A program made the translations under genes and the position numbers. The notes under the pieces were generated by a model. That model was given only the letters and a program-made list of their open reading frames with translations, searched no databases and had not been told where the DNA came from. This document shows, in pieces, positions 1 to 8,798 of a DNA stretch of 64,000 nucleotides. How positions within the stretch are numbered: the stretch's first letter is position 1; each line of letters begins with the position of its first letter. Origin of the DNA: CAIWHR01 sp963713275 (GTDB lineage Bacteria; Pseudomonadota; Gammaproteobacteria; Burkholderiales; Casimicrobiaceae); contig CAVQLG010000016.1 of assembly GCA_963713275.1 (NCBI GenBank), positions 62,001 to 126,000 on the forward strand. Direction: 5' to 3'.

Positions 1-47
1 ACCGGCTACGCACGCTCGGGCCGGAGAATAACATCAGGCGAAGAATA

Positions 48-79
48 GGGTGCCGCAGCCGCGGGGTGCCGCAGCCGCG
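48..79. repeat. Tandem 16-bp duplication
   Basis: The unit gggtgccgcagccgcg occurs twice in direct succession (48-63 and 64-79). It lies where the downstream part of the DJ-1/PfpI remnant loses its coding character, so it may mark a slippage or deletion endpoint. No other role is visible. Confidence 0.6.
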
Positions 80-259
80 CACGCCTCGCAGAGCGGGTGC
101 GACGCCTCCCGACGGCGAAGCCACATGGACCTCGAAGCCGGCGTCCGTGAACACCTTGAACGGATCGGTGTATTCTCAGGCCCTCACGCCCGTCGCGCGA
201 TCGGTTCCCGGGACCTTCGCCGTGTTGGTCAGGACGATCAGGACGCGGTCGCTCGCCAT
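80..259 (-). pseudogene. Remnant of a DJ-1/PfpI-family (type 1 glutamine amidotransferase-like) gene
   Basis: Reading the minus strand from an ATG at 259 gives MASDRVLIVLTNTAKVPGTD, which looks like the first strand of DJ-1/PfpI-family proteins. After RATGVRA there is an in-frame TGA near 179. The same frame then resumes with EYTDPFKVFTDAGFEV and VASPSGG, the expected next segment of the family. Similarity fades after about 60 residues, at the short tandem duplication. The missing nucleophile-elbow region and the internal stop indicate a dead 5' fragment. It lies directly downstream of ppc on the same strand. Family assignment is from memory of the N-terminal pattern. Confidence 0.5.
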
Positions 260-322
260 CAGCGGCGCAGGTGCGACCGCCGGCGGCTGCCAGCGGCGGG
301 AAACGTCGGGGTCTTGCGCGCC

Positions 323-3154
323 CTAACCTGTGTTCCGCATTCCGGCCGCCAGGGCGTTGATGGAGCGTAGCAAGGGCCGCAGCCACGTTTGCGCCTCGAC
401 CGAATCCGCACCGTGTTCGCGCGCCGCTTGGCGGTAACGTGGCAGCAGAATCGACTGAATGTGGTTGAGCGGGTCCAGATACGGATTGCGCCGCTTGAGC
501 GATTGGGCGAGGGTCGGGTCCTCCTCCAGCAGCGTGGATATCTTTGCCACGGCCAGGATCTCCCGGCACGTGCGCTCGTATTCGTCTCGAAACCGCTCGT
601 AGATGCGGGTTTCGGTGTCCGCGTTTGCGCACAGCCGGGCGTATTCGCGCGCGATCTCCACATCCACCTTGCTCAGCGACATCTGGCTGTTGTCGAGCAG
701 GGCGCGGAAGAAGGGCCAATTCCGATAGAGCTCTTGCAGCACGGCCAGCCTGTCGGGATCGTCGCCGCGCCACGCGGCCAGCGCGGTGCCGATGCCGTAC
801 CAGCCGGGCAGGGTGTGCCGCGAAAGGCCCCAGCCGAACATCCAGGGAATGGCCCGCACGGAGTACTTGGATCGGTCACCCTTGGCGCGATGCGAGGGAC
901 GCGAACCGAGATTGAGCAGGGCGATTTCGGCAAGCGGGGTCGCCTCGTAGAAGTAATCCATGAAGCCCGGCGTCCGCTCGGTCAATTCCCGGTAGGCTTC
1001 TTCCCCGCGCCGGCTCAGTTCGGTCATGACTGCCGCTGCTGCGGGCGGGTCGGCCGGAACCTCCTGCACCAAAGGGCGGGCGGCCTTCATCAGCCCGGTA
1101 ATGCCCAGCGTCAGTTCGTAGATGGCGGTTTCGAGATTCTGGTACTTGAACGACAGCACCTCGCCCTGTTCGGTGATCTTGATCTGGCCCCGCACCGTGC
1201 CCGGCGGCTGGGCGAGGATGGCATCGTGGACCGGGCCGCCGCCGCGGCCGACGGTGCCGCCGCGCCCATGAAACAGGCGGCAGCCAAAACCGCGCGCCGC
1301 CGTCAGCGCGACCGCCCGTTGCTGGGCCCGGTACAGGCCCCAGCTGGCGGCGAGGATGCCGCCGTCCTTGCAGGAATCCGAGTAGCCCACCATCACGTCC
1401 TGCACGCCGCCAGCCGCCGTCAGCAGTTCCCGGTAGGTGGGCTGATCCAGCAACCGAGTCAGCAGCACGTCGACCCGGTCGAGGTCGGCGATGGTCTCGA
1501 ACAACGGCGCGACGCGGAGCTCGCAATGCCAGCTGCCGTCGGCGCGGCAGCCCGCCAGCCCGGCGAGGCTGGCCAGGAACAGCACCTCCATGACGTGACT
1601 GGCTTCGTGGGTCATGGAGATGACGTAATTGTCGAAGGCGCGCGGACCGATCTCCTCCCGCATCCGCGCCATGACCTGAAACACCTCCAGAGTCTCGCGG
1701 GTGGCGGGACTCAACGAATCGCAGTACAGCAGCGGCGTGCCGGGCTTGGCCAGCAGTCCACCGAGCACGGCCAGCCGCTCCTGCTCCGACAAGGCGGCGT
1801 AACTGGGCAGGTTCGGCGCCATGGCGAAGACTTCGGCGACCGCCGCCGTGTGCCGGCCCGATTCCTGCCGCACGTCGAGGGCGGTCAGATGGAATCCGAA
1901 CGTTTCCGCCAGCCGGATGAGATCCTTGAGCTCGCCGTCGGCGACCGGACGGTCACCGTGGGCGATCAGCGAATCGCGAATCAGGTACAGATCATCGCGG
2001 AACTCCTGATCCGATGCATAACCCCAGAAGGGTGCGGGAATCGCGTCCGTACGTCCTTCCGTGCGCGCCCGTACCCGTTCGAGGTTGTGCTGCAACCGGT
2101 GATACACCAGAAAGCATTTGCGGCGATAGGGCTCCTGGGCATATTGCCGGGGAGCGTCGCGAAACAAGTCGCTCATCTGTCGGACGTCCGCCTCCAGGCT
2201 GGCGCCGAACCGCGGCGACGGCGTGACCAGCGAACTGGAATAGGTGAGATGCCGGTGCAGCTCGTCAACGCGCCGCAGGTATTCGCGCAGAATCTCCTGG
2301 CTTTGAAGGCGCAGCGCCAGCACGGTGGTTTCGGGCGTGACGAACGGATTGCCGTCGCGATCGCCACCGATCCACGAGCCGAATCGCAGCAGGCACGGCA
2401 CCTTTACCGCGGTCTTGTCACCCTCGTCGCCATAGACGGTCTCCAGCGCCCGTTCGAGGTTGCGGTAGAGTGCCGGGAGCGCCTGGAAGATGGACTCGCG
2501 AAAGTAGTACAGGCCGTTCTTGATCTCGTCGCGCACCTGAGGTTTTTCGCTGCGTACCTCGTCGGTCTTCCAGAGGATCTGGATCTGACTGCGCAACGAT
2601 TCCTCCACTTCCGCCCGCTGGTACGAGTTCAGCGCGGGATTGTCGAGCTGCCCGTTGGTCACGAACACCCGCCGCTGCGCGCCCAGCAGCACCCGGCGCT
2701 TGGCTTCGGTGGGATGGGCGGTAAACACGGGTATGAAGCAGAGCTGATCCAACAGGACCTGCAACCGGGCAGCATCGATGCCGGCGGCGCGCAGCGCACG
2801 CAAGGTCTCGTCGAAGGACCCCCGCCACAGCGGTCTGCCGCGCCGGACCTGCTCCCGGCGCAACTGATGCTGAAAATGCTCTTCGGCGATGTTGGCCAGA
2901 TTGAAATAGGTGCTGAAGGCCCGCACCGCGTGGTTCACCAAGTCCGGATCGAGGGCGGCGATGAAGGTCAGCAGCCGCTCGCGCGTTTCGGGAGCGGGCT
3001 CGGACCGACCGCGCAGCTCGATGAATCCTTGGCGCAGGGTCTCGACGGCGTCCAGCACGTGGCGGCCTTCGCGGTCGCGCAGCGTATCGCCCAGCAGCTG
3101 GCCCAGCAGCTTGACGCGGTCGCGCAGCGGCTGGTCGGAGGAAGTCGGCATGGT
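323..3154 (-). CDS. ppc: Phosphoenolpyruvate carboxylase
   Basis: Anaplerotic cytoplasmic enzyme that carboxylates phosphoenolpyruvate with bicarbonate to oxaloacetate. Family signatures are in order: FTAHPTEAKRR with the catalytic His, GGDRDGNPFVTPET, MVGYSDSCKDGG, the glycine-rich catalytic loop LFHGRGGTVGRGGGP, ITEQGEVLSFKY, and the C-terminal RNTG that closes the active site. The product is about 943 aa, slightly longer than E. coli Ppc, and looks intact. The ATG at 3154 (MPTSSDQ) matches the usual N-terminus. A GTG at 3190 in the same frame overlaps the stop of the upstream DUF1499 gene by 4 bp (GTGA), so a 955-aa start by translational coupling is possible. Confidence 0.96.
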   Translation of the reverse strand, partial: TMPTSSDQPLRDRVKLLGQLLGDTLRDREGRHVLDAVETLRQGFIELRGRSEPAPETRERLLTFIAALDPDLVNHAVRAFSTYFNLANIAEEHFQHQLRREQVRRGRPLWRGSFDETLRALRAAGIDAARLQVLLDQLCFIPVFTAHPTEAKRRVLLGAQRRVFVTNGQLDNPALNSYQRAEVEESLRSQIQILWKTDEVRSEKPQVRDEIKNGLYYFRESIFQALPALYRNLERALETVYGDEGDKTAVKVPCLLRFGSWIGGDRDGNPFVTPETTVLALRLQSQEILREYLRRVDELHRHLTYSSSLVTPSPRFGASLEADVRQMSDLFRDAPRQYAQEPYRRKCFLVYHRLQHNLERVRARTEGRTDAIPAPFWGYASDQEFRDDLYLIRDSLIAHGDRPVADGELKDLIRLAETFGFHLTALDVRQESGRHTAAVAEVFAMAPNLPSYAALSEQERLAVLGGLLAKPGTPLLYCDSLSPATRETLEVFQVMARMREEIGPRAFDNYVISMTHEASHVMEVLFLASLAGLAGCRADGSWHCELRVAPLFETIADLDRVDVLLTRLLDQPTYRELLTAAGGVQDVMVGYSDSCKDGGILAASWGLYRAQQRAVALTAARGFGCRLFHGRGGTVGRGGGPVHDAILAQPPGTVRGQIKITEQGEVLSFKYQNLETAIYELTLGITGLMKAARPLVQEVPADPPAAAAVMTELSRRGEEAYRELTERTPGFMDYFYEATPLAEIALLNLGSRPSHRAKGDRSKYSVRAIPWMFGWGLSRHTLPGWYGIGTALAAWRGDDPDRLAVLQELYRNWPFFRALLDNSQMSLSKVDVEIAREYARLCANADTETRIYERFRDEYERTCREILAVAKISTLLEEDPTLAQSLKRRNPYLDPLNHIQSILLPRYRQAAREHGADSVEAQTWLRPLLRSINALAAGMRNTG

Positions 3155-3186
3155 CGGTCCCCAAGACACTGAGTTTGACGATTGTT

Positions 3187-3663
3187 TCACCTCGCGGTCG
3201 ACCCCCAGCCGTTCGAGGTCGCGGCGAACCGGGCGCGGAGCGTTTCCACGCGCTCGCGGTTGACGCCGAAATCGTAATAGCCGGTTCGCGAGGCGGAACG
3301 AACCTGGATGGTTCCCGGCGCGCTGAAACAGAACTCCACATCGTCCACGAAACCGAACACCGCCGAACGGAATTCGACTCGCAGACAGTCATCAGTGGAC
3401 TCGACAGCGCGCATGCGTTCCATGCCGTTGAGCACCTCCAGCAACCGGGCGCGCGCCCGTCTGGCGTCGCCGTCGTAGCGTAGTGGCTCTACCCGCTGCT
3501 CGTTCGTCGCCTCGGAGGAGACGCAATTCGGGGAATCGGGACACGGTGCCAGCCGGCCTTCGGTCGGCCCCAGGCTCGAGGGCGGTCGCCCCCCCGTACA
3601 GCCAGCCGTCAGGGCCAGCACGGCGATCCAGGCGAGCCCGCTCGCCTCTCGTCCTTGCCACAT
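3187..3663 (-). CDS. DUF1499 family lipoprotein
   Basis: A 158-aa product with an N-terminal hydrophobic segment ending in a lipobox (LTAGC, Cys22), so probably a lipid-anchored envelope protein. The mature part has DUF1499 features: CPDSPNCVSS near the start, then a FRSAVFGFVDD segment, and SRTGYYDFGVNRERVE towards the end. The biochemical role of the family is unknown to me. Its stop overlaps a possible GTG start of ppc by 4 bp, so the two may be co-transcribed and translationally coupled. Confidence 0.82.
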   Translation of the reverse strand: MWQGREASGLAWIAVLALTAGCTGGRPPSSLGPTEGRLAPCPDSPNCVSSEATNEQRVEPLRYDGDARRARARLLEVLNGMERMRAVESTDDCLRVEFRSAVFGFVDDVEFCFSAPGTIQVRSASRTGYYDFGVNRERVETLRARFAATSNGWGSTAR

Positions 3664-4219
3664 GGTTGGTTCCCTCGCGATGGCTTGGGTGGCGGCGAAT
3701 CAGCGCACCGGCCGAGAAGTGCCTGGCCCGACTGACCAGACCGTATCCTCGAGTGAACGCATTGAGAGGGTCAAGCCATGGGAGTCGCGCGGCGCAAATC
3801 GCCGGTCCGCGCCCGCGTCATCTTTCCATAGAGAGTCTCGCGGGCGAGGAGTTCCCGCGCGCAGCGCGCGCGCACGTTTCCCGCAGCACTCCCGCGGCGG
3901 GCGGTGCGCACCCGGCGAAGTGCGGCACTCCGAAAAGCATTGAGTTCCGGGCCCGATGTCGCCGACAATGTGGGTACATCCACTCCGGCGCGCGTTTCAC
4001 GAGGCGGCGCGCGACGGACCGCGCGCGACGTCGGCGTTCCGGGCCGGCAGGTTTGCACCGCGATGCGGCGGGGTCGTTCGCACGGGAGCGCCGGGTGGGA
4101 TGCCCACGACGTCGCGGGAGCCGGTCGGAGGGAGCAGCGTGGCGAGAAAGCCGCGGTACGCTACGCTCACCGCACCCGCGACGCGCGGTTTCCGCAACCG
4201 AGGCCATGGACGCCCTGCG
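3664..4219. other. Intergenic region between DUF1499 and glgC
   Basis: This 556-bp divergent intergenic stretch has no coding sequence I can support. It includes a GC-rich self-complementary patch near 3852-3875 and, near 4155, a TACGCT hexamer about 60 bp before glgC that could be part of a -10 element. Nothing else is recognisable. Confidence 0.4.
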
Positions 4220-5452
4220 ATGAAACAACCACGAGTACTTGCCTTCGTGATGGCCGGAGGAGAGGGTTCGCGACTGAGCCCGCTCACCTCGCATAACTCC
4301 AAGCCGTCGCTGCCGTTCGGCAGTCGCTTCCGCATCGTCGACTTCGTGTTGAGCAACCTGCTCAACTCGGGCGTCAAGGCGATCTACCTGCTTGTCCAGT
4401 ACAAGTCGCAGTCGCTGATCGAGCACGTGCGTAAGGCCTGGGTCGTCTCGCCGATGCGCAACGACGAGTTCGTCACCGTCGTGCCCCCGCAGATGATGCG
4501 CGGCGGCGACTGGTTCCAGGGCACCGCCGATTCGGTCTATCAGAACATCGACCTCATCCGCCTGCACAGTCCCGATCTGGTGCTGGTGTTCGGCGCCGAC
4601 CACGTTTACAGGATGGACCTGCAGCAAATGGTCGACTTCCATCGCGAGCGCGAGGCCGACGTTACCGTCGCCGCGCTACCGGTGCCGCTCGCCGACGCGT
4701 CGTCGTTCGGCTGCATCGTCGCCGACCGCTCCGGGCGCGTGCTGGAGTTCGAGGAGAAGCCGCAGAACCCGACGCCGATGCCGTCCGATCCGACACGGGC
4801 CTACGCGTCGATGGGCAACTACCTCTTCAACACCGACGTGATGGTCGATGCGCTGAAGGCGGCGAGCTTGCGCGGCGAGCACGACTTCGGCAAGCACGTG
4901 CTGCCAACGCTCAAGGAAACGCGTCGGCTCTACGCCTACGACTTCGCCACCAACAGGGTGCCCGGAACCAAGCCCTACGAGGAGCATGCGTACTGGCGCG
5001 ACGTCGGCACGCTCGACGCCTATTTCCAGGCCCACCAGGACCTGCTCGGTGCCGAGCCACGCTTCGACGTCTTCAACCCCGCGTGGCGGATCTTCTCCAG
5101 CAACTACCAGGGGCCGGTCGCGCGGATGCTCGACGCACGCCTGAAGTGCAGTGTCGTCGCCGCCGGATCGGTGGTGCGCCAGGCGTCGATCACCAATACG
5201 ATCATCCGGCGCGAGGTCACGATCGACGAGGACGTCGAGATCGAGGACTGCATCATCCAGGATCACTGCCACATCAAGCGCGGCGTCAGGCTGCGTCGCG
5301 CGATCGTCGGCGGCTACAACGTGATCGACGCCGGCACCAGGATCGGGTTCGACCGCGAGCTCGACGGCCGGCGCCACCACGTGACGCCGTCGGGCATCAC
5401 CGTCGTCGCCCCTGGCGAGGTCTCGACGGAGATGCGCGCGTTCAGCGAGTGA
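4220..5452 (+). CDS. glgC: Glucose-1-phosphate adenylyltransferase
   Basis: Makes ADP-glucose from ATP and glucose-1-phosphate, the committed step of bacterial glycogen synthesis. The 410-aa product opens with the nucleotide-binding segment VMAGGEGSRLSPLT, followed by KPSLPFG, the FRIVDFVLSN segment, WFQGTADSVYQN and FGADHVYRMD. The C-terminal third has the hexapeptide-repeat character of the left-handed beta helix (CIIQDHCHIK, GVRLRRAIVGG). The ATG at 4220 is chosen because the family motif begins 10 residues later. An in-frame extension back to 3956 has no family similarity. No other glg gene lies next to it. It is convergent with the antiporter cluster. Confidence 0.95.
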   Translation: MKQPRVLAFVMAGGEGSRLSPLTSHNSKPSLPFGSRFRIVDFVLSNLLNSGVKAIYLLVQYKSQSLIEHVRKAWVVSPMRNDEFVTVVPPQMMRGGDWFQGTADSVYQNIDLIRLHSPDLVLVFGADHVYRMDLQQMVDFHREREADVTVAALPVPLADASSFGCIVADRSGRVLEFEEKPQNPTPMPSDPTRAYASMGNYLFNTDVMVDALKAASLRGEHDFGKHVLPTLKETRRLYAYDFATNRVPGTKPYEEHAYWRDVGTLDAYFQAHQDLLGAEPRFDVFNPAWRIFSSNYQGPVARMLDARLKCSVVAAGSVVRQASITNTIIRREVTIDEDVEIEDCIIQDHCHIKRGVRLRRAIVGGYNVIDAGTRIGFDRELDGRRHHVTPSGITVVAPGEVSTEMRAFSE

Positions 5453-5584
5453 GCCTGGAAGGCTTCCCGGGCGTGGGTTGCGTCCGGGTGAGGCGCGGCG
5501 CCGGTGTCGCCGGGACCGGGACGGGCGCTCTCGCGGGATCGGCCCGCTCGCGGGCCCCGGGCCAGGAAGGGTCGAGGTTCAGGC
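5453..5584. terminator. Convergent intergenic region with a GC-rich hairpin
   Basis: glgC and the last antiporter gene converge here. A 7-bp stem (ggcccgc/gcgggcc, 5541-5556) with a very tight loop and no T-run could serve as a weak bidirectional terminator. A 48-codon frame in this gap is not supported as a gene. Confidence 0.3.
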
Positions 5585-7288
5585 TCATGCCGCGGCGAAA
5601 CCAAGGATGAGCGCTGCACAGGCCAGCAGCACGGGCCCGGCGACCGCCGAGCGCGCCAGCGCGGCTTCGAGCCGCGCGCCGAGCGCGCCCAGGCGCGCCA
5701 CTCGGCCGCCGGCTTCGGCGGGTGCGACCACTGCACGTGGCGCGCAGTCGCGCATGCGGCGCCAAGCGCCGAATGCCAGGAACGCGAGCGGCAGCAGCAG
5801 GTCGCCCGGCGGCAACGTGACGTTCGGTGCGTGCCGGCGCAACGCCCAAGCGCCCGCCGCCAGCGCCGCGCCCAGTGCGATCGGCCACAGCGCGCCAAGC
5901 CAGTCCGCCGCGGCTTCGGCGCCCGCCGGCACCCGCCCCGGCAGCCAGTACGCGCCGGCGCTGGCCGCCACCAGCACGGCCCAGCCAGCCCACATGGCGC
6001 GATGCGGCGCATCCGGATGCACGTCGGCGCCGCGCGGCCAAGTCAGGAACAGCACCCGCGCCATGACCAGCGTCGTCCCCGCTGCAGCCAGCGAGAGCAG
6101 GGACGGCAGGCAAGGCCAGGCGCCGGCAAGATCCACCAGCGCCTTCAGCTCCGTCTTGGCGCTGGCGCCGCTGGTCAACGGGAATCCCGCCAGCGCCAGC
6201 GCCGGCAGCGCGAGTCCGCACGCGACCAGCGCGCGCGCGGCGGTGCCGCCCGCACCGCGCATTCCCACGCCGAGGAACAGCGCGGCCTTGGCGAAGCCAT
6301 GGTGGAAGGCATACCAGAGCGCGGCGAGCACCGCCACGGGTGCCAGCGCTGGATGCGCCAGCCCGACCCCCACCGCGACCGTGATGAAGCCCATCTGGCT
6401 GATGCTCGAATAAGCGAGCGCCGCCTTGGGGTTGGACTGCACCGCGCCGGCCAACGCGCCGAGGAAGGCAGCGAGCACGCCGAGCACGACGAGAGTCTCG
6501 CCCCAGCCGGGCAGCGCGGCGCCGAGCGGCAGGAAGCGCAGCCAGCCGAGCAGCCCGGCCTTGATCATGGCGCCGGAGAGCACCGCGCTGGCGGGCGTGG
6601 GCGCGGCCGGATGCGCGAGCGGCAGCCAGACATGCAGCGGGATCATCCCCGCCTTGATGCCGAAGCCGACGAGCACCAGGGCCACGATCACATCGCGATG
6701 GGTGGCGTCGAACAAGGCCGCGCCGGCATCCTCGAAGTAAAGGCTCTGCGCGGCATCCGCGATCATGACCACGGCCGCGAACAGCGCCAGCTCGCCCGCC
6801 ACCACCAGCGCAACGTAGACGCGCCCCGCATGAAGGGCGGCGGCATCGCGGTTGTGTACCACCAAGCCGTAGGAGGCAAAGCTCATGAGCGCGAAGAAGA
6901 CGTAGAAGCTCGCCATGTCCTGCGCCAGGATGAGCCCGATATTGCCCGCCATTGCGGCCAGGTAGAAGGCACCGAAGCCGGCGCGGTGCTTGTCGTCGCG
7001 CAGGTAGCCGGCGGCGTACAGGCCACCCGCGAGCCACAGCGCCGAGGTGAAGAACAGGAACAGCCGCCCGGTCTCGTCGAGGCCGAAGCGCGCGCCGAGC
7101 AGCAGCCAGGGCAGATCGACCCGCCCGAGCGGAGCGGCGAGCGCGGCGATCAGCGCCGGCACGGCGGCCAGCGGCACCAGCCCCAGCGCCACGCGCCGCG
7201 GCGCGGGCAGCGCGAGGGCAGCGGCAAGTGCGAGCGGCGCCAGCGCCGGGCCGAGATAGACGAGCGCGAGCCCCGTCGTCTCAGTCAT
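5585..7288 (-). CDS. Mrp/complex I-type proton-conducting membrane subunit (third large subunit)
   Basis: A 567-aa polytopic membrane protein of the ND2/ND4/ND5 (NuoL/M/N, MrpA/D) antiporter-like superfamily. Conserved lysine-bearing helices are visible: SAVLSGAMIKAG, then SNPKAALAYSSISQMGF, and a late SGASAKTELK. The helix that usually carries the TM5 glutamate reads FFALMSFASYGLVVH, with alanine in the expected Glu position. It is the last of eight minus-strand genes, and its ATG at 7288 overlaps the preceding stop by 8 bp. It probably forms one proton or cation channel of the complex. A more upstream start (7435) has non-coding character and was rejected. Confidence 0.85.
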   Translation of the reverse strand: MTETTGLALVYLGPALAPLALAAALALPAPRRVALGLVPLAAVPALIAALAAPLGRVDLPWLLLGARFGLDETGRLFLFFTSALWLAGGLYAAGYLRDDKHRAGFGAFYLAAMAGNIGLILAQDMASFYVFFALMSFASYGLVVHNRDAAALHAGRVYVALVVAGELALFAAVVMIADAAQSLYFEDAGAALFDATHRDVIVALVLVGFGIKAGMIPLHVWLPLAHPAAPTPASAVLSGAMIKAGLLGWLRFLPLGAALPGWGETLVVLGVLAAFLGALAGAVQSNPKAALAYSSISQMGFITVAVGVGLAHPALAPVAVLAALWYAFHHGFAKAALFLGVGMRGAGGTAARALVACGLALPALALAGFPLTSGASAKTELKALVDLAGAWPCLPSLLSLAAAGTTLVMARVLFLTWPRGADVHPDAPHRAMWAGWAVLVAASAGAYWLPGRVPAGAEAAADWLGALWPIALGAALAAGAWALRRHAPNVTLPPGDLLLPLAFLAFGAWRRMRDCAPRAVVAPAEAGGRVARLGALGARLEAALARSAVAGPVLLACAALILGFAAA

Positions 7289-8798
7289 AGCCGAACTCCC
7301 GCTCCGCGATAAGGCGGACCCATTCGAGCGGGCTGAACGGCGCCGAGGCGAGTACGCCGACGCCGAGCGCGAACAACGCGGTGAGCACGGCCGGTGCGAG
7401 CAGCGCGAGCGGCGCCTCCCGCCCCGGGCGCGCATCTTCGGGCCAGGGACTCGTCTGGGGGCGGAACCACGCGCGGTACAGTACGGGCAGGAAGTACGCG
7501 GCGTTGAGCAGGCTGGAGGCCGCGAGCACGCCGATGACCCACCATTGTCCGGACTCGGCCGCGCCCATGCCGAGATAGAGCTTGGAGACGAAGCCCGCCA
7601 CCGGGGGCACGCCGATCATGCCCAGCGCGCCGATCGTGAATGCCGACATGGTCCAGGGCATGCGCCGCCCGATCCCGTCCATCTCGCTGACATGATGCAC
7701 GCCGAGGGTTTCGGCGATGTTGCCTGCGCTGAAGAACAGCGTGATCTTCATCAGCCCCTGATGCACCAGGTGCACGAGCCCGCCGACGGTCGACAGCGGC
7801 CCCAGCACCGCGGCGCCGAGGACGATGTAGGAGACCTGGCTGACGGTGGAGTAGGCGAGCCGCTTCTTGAGTTCGTCCTGCGCCAGCGCCCGCACCGAGC
7901 CATAGAGGATGGTGAACGCGGCGACGGCGGCGAGCGGCGTCAGCACGCCGAGGCTCGCGGCGAATTCGACTCCAAAGACTTCGTAGACCACGCGCACGAT
8001 GCTGAAGGCACCGGCCTTCACCACCGCAACCGCATGCAGCAGCGCCGAGACCGGCGCCGGGGCGACCATCGCAAGCGGTAGCCAGCCGTGCAGCGGAAAC
8101 AGCGCCGCCTTCACGCCGAACCCGGCGATCAGGCAGGTGAACAGGATGATCAACGCGGTGCGATGGCTCGCGTCGAGATGGCGCATGAAGCCGCCGGCGA
8201 CGAAATCCCGCGGACCGGCCATGACCTGTGCCCAGGCGACCGCGACCAGCAGCAGCACACCCGCGGAGAGCGTGTAGAAGAGATAGGTGCGCCCCGCCGC
8301 GAGCGCCCTGGGCGTGCCCCGGTGGATGACGAGCGGGTAGGTGGCGAGCGTCAGCATCTCGAAGAACACGAGCAGGGTGAAGAGATTGCCGGCCAGCGCG
8401 ACGCCGGTGGTCGCCGAGACGCATAGGCTGAAGAAGCCGAAGAAACGACTGCGGTGCGGCGATCCCTCCAAGTATCCAATCGCATAGACGGTCGTCAGTG
8501 TCCACAGGATTGCCGAGAGCATGACGAACAGCAGGGCCAGCAAATCCGCCTGGAGCGCGACGTCCAGCCCCGGCAGCAACGTGAGCCGCGCCTCGAACGC
8601 GTAGCCCCGATAGATGCCCCAGAGCATGACGCCCACCAGCGCGAGCTTGGCGAACGCGCCGCAGAGGTTGAGGAAGGTGCGCAGGCGCACGCTGCGCTCC
8701 GGCAGGCAGAAGATCACCAGCCCCGGCAGCAACGAGCTGGCGAGCGTGGCGACGGGAACCCAGACGCCCCAGTTCGACGCCAGGAGCGCTTCCGTCAT
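7281..8798 (-). CDS. Mrp-type antiporter large subunit (MrpD/NuoM-like, second copy)
   Basis: A 505-aa, roughly 14-helix member of the proton-conducting transporter family. The TM5 region reads LLVFFEMLTLATYPLVIH with the expected glutamate. The discontinuous-helix lysine is in SALLHAVAVVKAG, followed by KKRLAYSTVSQVSY and a C-terminal PPVAGFVSKLYLG lysine. The start ATG at 8798 overlaps the upstream stop by 4 bp (ATGA), which indicates translational coupling. Together with its neighbours it should form a membrane ion-translocating complex. The substrate (Na+, K+ or only H+) cannot be read from sequence. Confidence 0.88.
   Translation of the reverse strand: MTEALLASNWGVWVPVATLASSLLPGLVIFCLPERSVRLRTFLNLCGAFAKLALVGVMLWGIYRGYAFEARLTLLPGLDVALQADLLALLFVMLSAILWTLTTVYAIGYLEGSPHRSRFFGFFSLCVSATTGVALAGNLFTLLVFFEMLTLATYPLVIHRGTPRALAAGRTYLFYTLSAGVLLLVAVAWAQVMAGPRDFVAGGFMRHLDASHRTALIILFTCLIAGFGVKAALFPLHGWLPLAMVAPAPVSALLHAVAVVKAGAFSIVRVVYEVFGVEFAASLGVLTPLAAVAAFTILYGSVRALAQDELKKRLAYSTVSQVSYIVLGAAVLGPLSTVGGLVHLVHQGLMKITLFFSAGNIAETLGVHHVSEMDGIGRRMPWTMSAFTIGALGMIGVPPVAGFVSKLYLGMGAAESGQWWVIGVLAASSLLNAAYFLPVLYRAWFRPQTSPWPEDARPGREAPLALLAPAVLTALFALGVGVLASAPFSPLEWVRLIAEREFGYD

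Noticed and set aside
389..3172. A 927-codon frame antisense to ppc
   Set aside because: PEP carboxylase is unambiguous on the opposite strand; the antisense product has no recognisable motif.
5442..5590. A 48-codon minus-strand frame (MSLNLDPSWPGARERADPA) coupled to the last antiporter gene by ATGA
   Set aside because: Pro/Arg-rich, overlaps the glgC 3' end and has no recognised family, so it is most likely chance.
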